A stretch of DNA of 64,000 nucleotides, taken from Otatea glauca (taxonomy: Eukaryota; Streptophyta; Magnoliopsida; Poales; Poaceae). The notes beneath the pieces are model-generated. The model was not told the origin of the DNA, did no database searches, and saw only the letters and a list, made by a program, of their open reading frames with translations. This document shows positions 55,838 to 64,000 of the stretch, one piece after another. The stretch is from contig CM070721.1 of assembly GCA_036346275.1 (NCBI GenBank), positions 7,700,452-7,764,451 of the forward strand. The letters run 5' to 3'. The position numbers and the translations under genes were made by a program. Numbering within the stretch: the stretch's first letter is position 1; every line of letters starts with the position of its first letter.

Positions 55838-57624
55838 ATGTGTTAATGGATTGCAATTAATGATTGAGGCAACTATGTTTGTTGAACTAACAATCTTTAA
55901 TGAGTTGTGAAGTAGGTTGAATCCAAGAAAATAAATAATCGAGAAGAAGAAGAAGTCATCATGTATTGATGAGCTTCAGGGATGAATCCCGAAGTGAAGT
56001 AAAGCTAGAGAAGGTTCATCATGTGTTGATGAACAAGAAGAAAGGACCCGGCTTGGAGAGAAGATGATGGAAATCATAAAAGTTATAAATGGATGTGCTA
56101 GAGGCAAAGGTATAACTAGCTAGGGCTAAGGATGTATTCCTAGTCTTTACCAGTCTCGATGTTTGGATGGAAGATCGGGTTGCTAGTATAGGTTGTCGTA
56201 CTATTAAGAGGGCTGAGTCTTATAGCTTGAGCTTCATCATATGTTGATGAAATCAATCCGATTCACTCTAGCTCACTCTCTTATTTGGTTTTTTACATGA
56301 GCTAAGTATTTGCATGTGTTGCAAACAAGAGAGCTCATGCTTGCTTCTTATTGAATCTTGATTTGGTTTTTGCATAGAGCTATGGATTTGCATGTATTTC
56401 AAAAGGGAGATAGCTTATGCAAGTTGGTTTAAGTGGTTGTTTGTATGGAGCTAAATATTTGCATGTGTTGCAAATAGAGAGCTCATGCATCAGAGTCTTA
56501 GCTTGTGACTTGATCATGTGTTGATTATCACAAAGGCTAAGATAGGTTTATGCTTTACATTTGCAAAATGAATTTTTGCAAAATATGATTTAATTGAATC
56601 TTATCTTGGAGTATGTGAATAGGGTTTGCAAATTTGTTTGATCATGTGTTGATCATCATATGACTCAAAGATATGATCTTGATTGCTCTTGTTTGTAAGA
56701 TTTATATTTGCAAATGTGTTTTGCTAAATATTGGTGTTCATGCACTTGATATTGGAGCGTGTGATTAGAATTTGCAAATGTGTTTTGCAAAATTGTTTTG
56801 ATCATGAGTTGATCATCACATGGCTCAATATTTGATCTTATTGACTCTTGCTAGCTTATAGTCATGCCCTTGATCAAGTCTATGTGAGGGATTTTGAAAA
56901 ATCAAATTTTAGACTTGAATGACTATATTAGAGTTTTGTTTTTGTGATATTTAAAAATATCTATGGTTGTTTAAATCTTAAAAATGGGTGAATATTGTAG
57001 CTCTCGTGATAAGCTTCGCATAAAGTCCAAGATCACCTAAATCGAAGTTCGAAGTAAAAAGTTATGGCCGTTTTAGTCACTATAGCAGCGGTATGACCGC
57101 CGTAAGGCCGGTCATACCGCCCGTAATCCGGTATGACCAAACCCCAGGCGGTGTGAAAATTCCAGAGAATGTTTTTTTTGTGTTTTTGAAGGTCGGTGTT
57201 ACCAGGTGTGAGCAGTAGCATCGGTGAGCGGTATGATCGCCCCATGTCCGGTATGACCGGATTTTCTGAGTAATGGCTAGTTTTTTCTAGCCGTTGGCCC
57301 AGAGGCCGATCATACCGGCCCTAGAGCCGGTATGACTGGGCATCCTGGGTATTTTTACCTATTTTACCCCCGAACGGCTAGTTTTTCTTGTGGAGGCTAT
57401 ATAAGGAGCCTTAGGGGCTGGTATTTGGATGTTGTTGGCCTTATTAAGCATTTGTGTGGTTTTATGCATGTGTTGCATTCCCAAATTTGGTTTTTGAGCT
57501 AAGAGTTAGCTCTAATTGCAAGTGTTGCATTTAGGAGAGAATTGAGAGCCTCTTGTGCATGTGTTGCACTTGAGGGGAGCTTTGTGCATGTGTTGCACTC
57601 GGTGATCACCATTGTACATGTGTT
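55838..57624. repeat. Constant-core ATGTGTT hairpin motifs, outer LTR
   Basis: The same motif on the opposite strand. Core positions and arms: 55838 ATCCATT/AATGGAT; 56021 GTTCATC/GATGAAC; 56314 TTTGC/GCAAA; 56463 TATTTGC/GCAAATA; 56644 TGATC/GATCA; 57468 ATGC/GCAT; 57559 GTGC/GCAC; 57618 GTAC/GTAC. Confidence 0.9.
57089..57338. repeat. Palindrome array CGGTATGACCG / CGGTCATACCG, outer LTR
   Basis: Copies are centred at about 57094, 57114, 57134, (57154, decayed), 57234, 57254, 57312 and 57333. Neighbours are 20-21 bp apart. Confidence 0.88.
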
Positions 57625-58365
57625 GTACTTGGTGGAGCTCAAGCTAAAGGGCTTGACTTGTTACTCTTGGTGTTTGCCGACACCTAGACGGCGTGTGTAG
57701 GCGTTGTGTGCGGTGATCTTCTCAAGGAGATTGTGAGAAGGCCCGACAAAGTTGTGAAGGTCGGAACTCACCTACCTGGAGAGGGAAAGAGCTACCACTA
57801 GTGGAATCGAGGCGGATGCTCAATTCGTGAAGCCGGTCTAAAGTGGTTTGGGTTTGCCTCAACGTGGATTAGGGGAGACCGACAAGTCTCCGAACACCAC
57901 GGTAAAAAGTATTGTGTCTCCTTGTGTTTTGCTTGCAATTCTCAATTTACATTGTTGCAATTTACTTTCTTAGAAATAAATTGCTTGATTGTCTTTAGGA
58001 TTGTATATTCTTGTGTGGAGACATAATTAGCTAGTACACTTATTGAGCCTAGTTGACTTAGGCTTTAATTGTCAAAATCGTAGTTTATCGCTTCCATATC
58101 TTTTATCATTTACGTTTTGATATAACGGTACTTAGGCAAGATTTTAATTAATCGTAGAAGAAATTTTTAAAGCCGCCTATTCACCCCCTTCTAGTTGACA
58201 TCCTCGATCTTAAAAAGATCGATGGGGACGTGGCACAGTCGTGGTCGCGCCTATCTCTTCCGCTGTAGGGAGGTTAATATATACACACACGTGAGGAAAG
58301 ATAGAAGATATGGATATGGATCTTGCTTTTCATGGAGGGGGTATCTACATTAACTCTGCTATATG

Positions 58366-59240
58366 CATGGTTAGAAATCTCGGCGAGATTTCACGAGATC
58401 TCAGTTTTTTGGACCTAGACGAATAGGAATATTGGCCGAATTGTAAAATTCCAAAAAAAAATGTATTGCTACAGTAATCTCGTTTTTCTCAGCGAGATAT
58501 CGCTCTTACTGCTCGGAATTTTGGTTTTTTGAGCCGAAAATTCAAGTTTAATGACCATATTTTACCGGATTTAGGTCAATAACCCTGAAAAAAGTGATCT
58601 TCCATGAGCATTTGTTGAAAAACCATTTTTTGAGATATTTTAAAATTTTGGCAGAAACTCTTTCAGATTTTTATAAAAGTTTACATTCTTTATAATGCTA
58701 CGAAAAAATTATAGTACCATCCTAACAAGTGTAGGATCACACAGAGGGCGTGGCTAGCATTTATTCCTGAGGCTAGCCAATTAAATAAGAGTTCTTCAAA
58801 AATACAAACAAACAATCATTAGAGATAGTTTATGGCCCTCATCAGAGACGGTTCTAGCCAGAGACACTTTTAGCCTAGAATCGTCTTTGATATTAATTTT
58901 TAGACGATTCAAAAACTGTCTGTGATGTTCGAATTTTTAAAAATTCTTTGGGCTTGATAATCATCTGAAATTTTTATGATAACATTAATAATGTATCATG
59001 AACATGCACAAAAAATTTTAAATTTTTTTAACTTCGTTTGAACTAGATTTTGCTTAGTGCAATTTGGCCGAGATCTCGACCGGTTTGCCGAGATCTCGGA
59101 TTTCCCAGAGGAAAAAAATCGGATTTAAAATTTTGTTTTTGGGTTTCACCCCGAATTTGTCTGAAATTCTGAGGTCTAAGCGAAAATTATATCCACGGCC
59201 ACCTCTGAGATGTTGAGCGAAAATAAGATTTCAAACCTTG
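58366..59240. mobile_element. hAT-like non-autonomous element, family C
   Basis: An 875-bp element from CATGGTTAGAAATC to GATTTCAAACCTTG (imperfect inverted termini), with a perfect 8-bp target duplication GCTATATG (58358-58365 and 59241-59248). Subterminal 'gagat(t)tc' words mirror those of the other family C copies. A 58836-58930 stretch holds 'agagacggttctag' and its near-complement. No coding capacity. Confidence 0.88.
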
Positions 59241-59302
59241 GCTATATGCATGAAGACAACGCGATCGGCCCAGGCTTCGATACTATAAATAAGCCTACAG
59301 GA

Positions 59303-60189
59303 TAGGGATGAAAATGGATCGAATATGAACAGATAATAGCTCTACTATATTTGTTTTCATATTTTTCTTAGATACAAATACAAATACAAATACAAATACA
59401 AATACAAATACAAATACAAATACAAATACAAATACAAATACAAATACAAATACAAATACAAATACAAATACAAATACAGATAACCTAGATACAAATACAA
59501 ATACAAATAATATCGAATATAAATACGAAGCTAATACGAATTGAAATGAATACGGTCACGAATACTTATCGGAACATGAAAACCCTTTTAATTGCATACA
59601 CAAAATGAACAAAAAAGTAACTAGTTTATTTGATCCAAATATTCATGAAGGACATGTAATAAACCAAGGTTTGTATTCTTTATTGAATTGTGTTTAAAAT
59701 AATAAATTATGTATTTATGATTTTTTTGCATTCTTAACTATTTTAAAAAATATTTTCCTATTAAGGAAAACAGTGTTTGAATTTTGAGAACATTTAAAAG
59801 CTGATAAAATCTTGAAAATAATTTATTAAATGATAGATTATGTTAGAAACTTCTCCAAAAAAATTGTAATTTTTCAAGCTGGTTTGCAAGTTTTAATAAT
59901 TAAAATTTGATTTATGGATAATTAAATTAGAAAATGGTTTTAAATTTTATAAATTTTTTTTTAAAAGAGCAGCCTTGGCTAAGCCCACGTGTATATCCAG
60001 ATAATCCGGTTTATGATTATCCAAATCCGCTTTCGAATTCGACGTATAGTGAGTTACCGAATGTGTATTCGACAGAAAAATCCGTATTTGATTCTGATCC
60101 GATACTATTCAATAAATATCCAACCCGACATAACTCGTAACCGAAAATTATTCAGATCGATAAAAAACCATCTGATATTTTTTCATCCT
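59303..60189. mobile_element. Ac/Ds-like hAT element, family A, with expanded hexamer
   Basis: It starts with the exact Ac/Ds terminus TAGGGATGAAAA and ends TTTTTTCATCCTG, a decayed partner end. Its interior is homologous throughout to 39369-40142, for example 'aataatatcgaata' and 'gtttgtattctttattgaatt'-like words. No 8-bp duplication is recognisable (CTACAGGA against TTGCGCAC). Non-coding. Confidence 0.82.
59371..59477. repeat. (ATACAA)n hexanucleotide repeat
   Basis: About 17-18 perfect units inside the hAT element. The sibling at 39.4 kb has only about three 'atacga' units at the same position. Confidence 0.95.
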
Positions 60190-60910
60190 GTTGCGCACGA
60201 AAAATATGACGATGGATTGATTGGCTCAAACACACGAGAACGTCGGGTTCAATGAGGTTTAAGGCGTGCTAGCCGATTTGATCCTGTAATCGGCAAGATA
60301 GATGAAAAACATACGCTCAAAGCTGACAATCAGGAAAGATCTAAACAGCTATAAAAGCCGATGAAATCAAAGGTAACGATAAGTCTAAACAGCTTATTAG
60401 ATCTGAGTAGATTGTTGATAAAGGTAGATATTTCTAAAGAAGACGATGCATAAAAAGATCGGAGAAAACAAAACCTATCGTAATCAAGGAAGATCAACAA
60501 TCGGCGATACACAACTTTATTGATAAAAATCGAATTACAAAGGAGATCTAAATTATAAAGCTATTCCTAGTCAACACGAAAAAATAAATAAAAAGTAGAT
60601 GCAAGTTGTTTGATTGATTGGTTGTCATTTTTGCTCGCCCTTAATCCCTTTTTATAATTCATCGGCCGATTGTATCCTTCTCTAGTGCGTCACCAACTGT
60701 GATCCGTATTGGTCTTTGTAGAGATAAAATTTTATCTTTGAATCAATATTGGTCATAATTCCATCTTTAATTTAACTTTTCATTTTTGAACCGATATTGA
60801 CCAAAAATATCATTTTATCCTTAGCATGAAAAATTGATCATGCCTGGCAAATTCGGGTGCTAACACATCCCTAGTAGATGCTACATGTAGAAACCATCCT
60901 CGATCACCTA
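60190..60910. other. Unassigned, LTR-like
   Basis: Repeated words such as 'gccgat(t)tgat' and 'aaccgatattg(a/g)' suggest a decayed LTR retroelement. No boundaries or gene seen. Confidence 0.4.
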
Positions 60911-61373
60911 TAGGGATGACAGTTTTTCCCATGGGTTTGGGTACCCGCGGGTACCCGACCCAATAAGGATGGGCATGGTTAGCACTTCAGACCCACGGAT
61001 TTTTGAGTTTGAATACCCGATAAAGTCATAGGATGTGCGTGAGTGTCAATTTGTACTCATATGTACCCAATGAATATCCTATGATATGTGGAACTCACTT
61101 TTTAGAGACATGGGTAACCCCATTAAGTTACATCAATGGATACCCATATTTAGTTACATCAATGGATACCTAATGAGTATCCTAGGTGCCCCTATTTAGT
61201 TACATCAAACTACTCATGGGTACTCATCGGGTTGAGTACCTATTGGGTTCAGGTGTGGACACAATTTTATGCCCGAAAAGCCTAATGGGTTCGAGTGGGC
61301 GGCACAGTTTCGAGTTTTAGATTCGAGTGAGCGGCAGTCGTACCCAAAGTTACCCACCCGATTGCCATCCTTA
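60911..61373. mobile_element. Non-autonomous hAT element, family B
   Basis: It starts TAGGGATGACAG and ends GATTGCCATCCTTA, related to the termini of the 19154-19568 element. It is packed with 'gggtacccg' words. The phrase 'tagttacatcaatggatac' is repeated in tandem around 61120-61200. No matching 8-bp flanks found. Confidence 0.75.
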
Positions 61374-63600
61374 CCGTCCAAAATTTACCTTAATTTGTAT
61401 GTTTACTTGTCCTGTACCTTACAAATTGGTCATAGCTAGTGAAATCTTACCTTAGCAATTCGACTTTGATCAATAATACATCGCATCAACGTGTTAATCA
61501 ATTTGTGAGTTATATATATCCTCTGTCTTGAAATTTCGTTCCGATTCATTATTGTTTCGCATCGATGTTTCGTCATAATCGACTTTTGTTTAGATTTACC
61601 TCTTATCAATTTTGATGATTTGCTAAAAAAATCGCCTTATACGTCGTATACGTCTCTGCTTGTGAATAAGCTGCTCGAGAATACCCTTCGTACAGACAAA
61701 TTTTCCGACGGCAACACTGCTCCTCTAAACAAAGCTCCCAGCGGACCATCTGTCGCGAAACAACGACGTCTCATCGGATCAAGGACCTCGCTGCTCAGTG
61801 CTACTGTCATGGCGGCGTCCGGCAGGAAAGGCACCATCTTTGTTGGGCCGTAAAGCCGTCGGTTTGGCGGGTCGTAGAAGCGGGCAAAAAACGTAGATCT
61901 CACAGTAAAAAGGCCTGTCTTGATCTGGCCCATCCTAGCGACGATATCGGGGTGGGTCGGGAGGCTCTGTGGAAGTTCAGAGCCGGGCCAACTGGACCTT
62001 CTTTTTAGAATTTTTTTATTTAATATTTATTTTTATTCTTTTTTCAAAACTATGCGTCCGAATGAAAAATGACAAAATGCCTCGTCGCCGATGTATGGGG
62101 CGATCGCTCCATACACGGGCGATAGCCCCGCCACCGTTAACGCTAGCAGCTAGCGCCGCCATGGGCCCCCATCGCACTCAGAAGCGACGCCTCACTGAAG
62201 GCGATGAGACTCCCTACAAGCAGTTTTTTTTTAGTTTTGTTTTGTAATTACTATATGCTTTTAATATAAACCCCAGTAACTTTTGTTAGGAGTGTCCAAA
62301 TTAAATGAAACTTTTTCTAAATTTAAATTTTGGAATGAAGAATTAGAGTGTAAAATAAAATCCATGTGTTGTTTGCGTAATTTTTTTATTTGAGTTCAAT
62401 GCTAGGCTCTAATCGTGGATTGTGAAGGAATTATAATGTGTGTTGATCCATAATTCATGAAATAAATAGAATAAGTTACTACAACCTTATGCACTTCATT
62501 TTGCAAAAATATCTAAATATGATTGCATTTTGAATAAAAGATGGCTAGTTTAAACCCTTTATAACAATCATTGTTCAAGCAGTTAGAATAATATCCGAAC
62601 GACTCAAAACTTGATGAACCAGTTTGTTGCATTCTTGGGCTTGCATAGGTCACAATTATGTAAAAATATTTAGATGTCACTTTAGGTCGCACTATTTTAT
62701 TGTTGTCCTAACATGCAATCCAGAAAACATGAAAATTGCCGTATCTTTCGCAAACGATGGTAAAACTCGATGAAATCGATATGACGAATCAAAATGCTAT
62801 AACCTATCTCGATGGAGAAAATAACATCATTTGGGACACTGAGCAAGAGGACACATACTAGCCCTCCTGACAAAGGAGCATACTCTTGAAGGTTGGGCCG
62901 CACCGCTTATTACGACTTAAAACTAAAAGGAGTACCACGAACAAGGAAAACCAAAGTTAACACTGACGCCTATTGAGTGCTTCGAGGCCACTTCCCATTC
63001 GCCATGCCTCCGGCGGCTTCTCCGCACGTCGCGCCTCTCTCGCTTCTCTCTCTCTCTCCTCCTTCTCCTCCGCTTCCTTCCTACATGCCTCCTCGCGCGC
63101 GCATCACACTGTTTTGAAACCGCCACGTGAACTCATCCTCGCCGGTTGGCTTGGTCAAGAAGCCGTTGGTCCTCGGGTTGATCTCCGTATCAAACCACTG
63201 CCAAATTCACACAAATGGCGAGGTGACTGCATGAAACGTAAATTAGCAAAGTTTCATTCACAAATATTATGTAACCCCGCACGATTGTTACCATGCGGCG
63301 ATCCTTCAGCTCTTCTCCGTGGATCGAAGGCGAGTAGTGCGCACTTCCAATACCTCCTCTTCCAAGTTGAAATTTCCCAAGAGCGACAAGCCCGCAAAGA
63401 TCTCCGTGACATACACATGGGCGCTTCTGACCCACGAGGTAGGAAGAGATCTTGGTACGCTAAATTCGCGGCATGCACTCGCTTCTTCCTTTGCCTTCCC
63501 TTACCCTTTGCACTTGCACGCCTCGGCATTTTCGATTGATGCTCACTCTCTATTCTTTCTCCCGCTGTTCTTTGCGACCGCTTGTGAGAACGAATGTTAT
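61374..63600. other. Unassigned region, no gene supported
   Basis: Open frames at 61637-61933 (minus) and 62973-63539 (plus, 188 codons) have no recognisable domains and lie in Ser/Arg-biased, CT-rich sequence. Because two copies of a palindromic block lie at 62.1 and 63.6 kb, part of this region may be one mobile element whose ends I could not find. Confidence 0.4.
62097..62128. repeat. GGCGATCGCC-type palindromes, small array
   Basis: Palindromes centred at 62103.5 and 62122.5 (19 bp apart), in sequence homologous to the start of the 63604-63705 array ('gtatggggcgatcgc'). Confidence 0.8.
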
Positions 63601-63603
63601 AAA

Positions 63604-63705
63604 GGGCGATATCGCCGGTATGGGGCGATCGCCTCATATTTGGGCGATTGCCCATGTAAGGGCGATCGCCTCACATTAGGCGATCGCCCTACTAGAGGCG
63701 ATAGG
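63604..63705. repeat. GGCGATCGCC palindrome array, 18-19 bp period
   Basis: Five palindromes (GGCGATATCGCC, GGCGATCGCC, GGGCGATTGCCC, GGCGATCGCC, GGCGATCGCC) are centred at 63610.5, 63628.5, 63647.5, 63665.5 and 63683.5. A half copy (GGCGAT) follows at the next step. Intervening 7-8 bp differ. Confidence 0.92.
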
Positions 63706-63879
63706 TGCACCAAACGCTGGTGTGTTGTCACGCCGTGTGGCATAGGCAAGCAATGCATAAATGATTTGAACAATTTATAGTGATAACGCTGTCATGTTAC
63801 TAACTCGAGTTATACAATGTCTTCGAACGTAAAGCCATTAAAAAATACATCCGTATAACAAGTCAATCACGCCACGCTT

Positions 63880-64000
63880 CCTAATCGCCCGTGGGGTAGG
63901 TGAGTGGCGACGGCGACGGACGCCCTCCTAGGCCGCCGCGCGCGCAGCAGCGAGTAGTCGCGGCGGCGAGGCCAAGTCCCGTGGCGGCGCACCCGAGCCG
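63880..64000. other. GC-rich end of window
   Basis: Very GC-rich sequence ('gcggcggcgagg'-type) that could be the start of a grass gene continuing outside. Too short to assign. Confidence 0.35.

Larger units (their letters stand above)
51484..58214 (+). repeat. 3' LTR of the SIRE-like element, about 3.37 kb, split by a solo LTR
   Basis: It starts TGAAAGTTCAAGCTCC right after the polypurine tract and ends 'cctattcacccccttctag' plus TTGACATCCTCGATCTTAA. It is interrupted at 51630/54987. Subtracting the insert and one target copy leaves about 3370 bp, in agreement with the inserted copy. Near 57480-57900 is sequence like 'acaagtctccgaacaccac' shared with the inner LTR. It carries many constant-core hairpin motifs and a palindrome array (see findings). 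Exceptionally long for a copia LTR. Confidence 0.88.

Noticed and set aside
58836..58930. CACTA-type terminus ('agagacggttctag' words)
   Set aside because: No CACTA terminal sequence or 3-bp duplication nearby. The stretch lies inside the hAT-like element bounded by GCTATATG duplications.
62973..63539. 188-codon open frame on the plus strand
   Set aside because: CT-rich sequence giving a Ser/Arg/Leu-rich start. There is no family resemblance, and a 133-codon frame overlaps on the opposite strand.
63604..63705. Regular repeat-spacer layout resembling a CRISPR array
   Set aside because: The repeats are 10-12 bp and the spacers 7-8 bp, far too short. There are no cas genes, and the context is plant nuclear DNA.

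Overview
This is nuclear DNA from a plant, almost certainly a grass (Poaceae). It has one intron-containing host gene with a GC-rich last exon, surrounded by nested Ty1/copia and Ty3/gypsy LTR elements, non-autonomous hAT elements with Ac/Ds-like ends, Tourist-like MITEs and old repeat debris. I see no bacterial gene organisation, rRNA or tRNA gene. The species cannot be named from the sequence.

Layout. 1-835: right part of a hAT-like element. 1052-2173: a short non-autonomous LTR element. 3719-10912: a complete-length copia element on the minus strand, with matched LTRs and a 5-bp target duplication (GTAAT) but broken genes. 12253-15766 (minus): the only convincing host gene, a four-exon BTB-NPH3 protein of the NPY (NAKED PINS IN YUC) type. 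It has an apparent one-base deletion in exon 3. 17.6-20.0 kb: the C-terminal end of a decayed hAT transposase, a broken first exon of a GARP/MYB-CC (PHR-like) transcription factor split by a small hAT element, and a hAT 5' end. Together these may be one gene-capturing hAT. 20.5-24.0 kb: a 160-bp tandem array and a diverged tandem duplication carrying different insertions. 26.2-32.0 kb: an Ac/Ds-like element and an LTR-less copia remnant. 32405-37309: a gypsy-type solo LTR (TSD TCATC) containing another solo LTR (34983-36866). 38.1-40.1 kb: a Tourist-like MITE and an Ac/Ds-like element. 46.4-47.9 kb: an inverted cluster of one long-TIR family. 48.2-49.1 kb: an Ac/Ds-like element that keeps the last transposase exon. 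49.6-58.2 kb: the 3' end of a SIRE-like copia element with a very long LTR (about 3.36 kb), interrupted by an inverted solo LTR of the same family (TSD GCTTA). 58.4-61.4 kb: three more hAT elements. 61.4-64.0 kb: unassigned sequence with arrays of the palindrome GGCGATCGCC.

The most unusual signal is in the 3.36-kb LTRs. They carry some twenty or more short hairpin-forming motifs with a constant centre, AACACAT (ATGTGTT on the other strand). The flanking arms differ from site to site but stay complementary. The same LTRs, and two other loci, also hold arrays of 10-12 bp palindromes at near-regular 17-23 bp spacing, with a different palindrome at each locus.

Apart from the NPY-like gene, nothing here looks like a working gene set. 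The elements relate to one another mainly by nesting, so insertion order can be read: gypsy LTR before the 34.98-kb LTR; SIRE-like 3' LTR before the inverted solo LTR; MYB-CC fragment before the 19.15-kb hAT.
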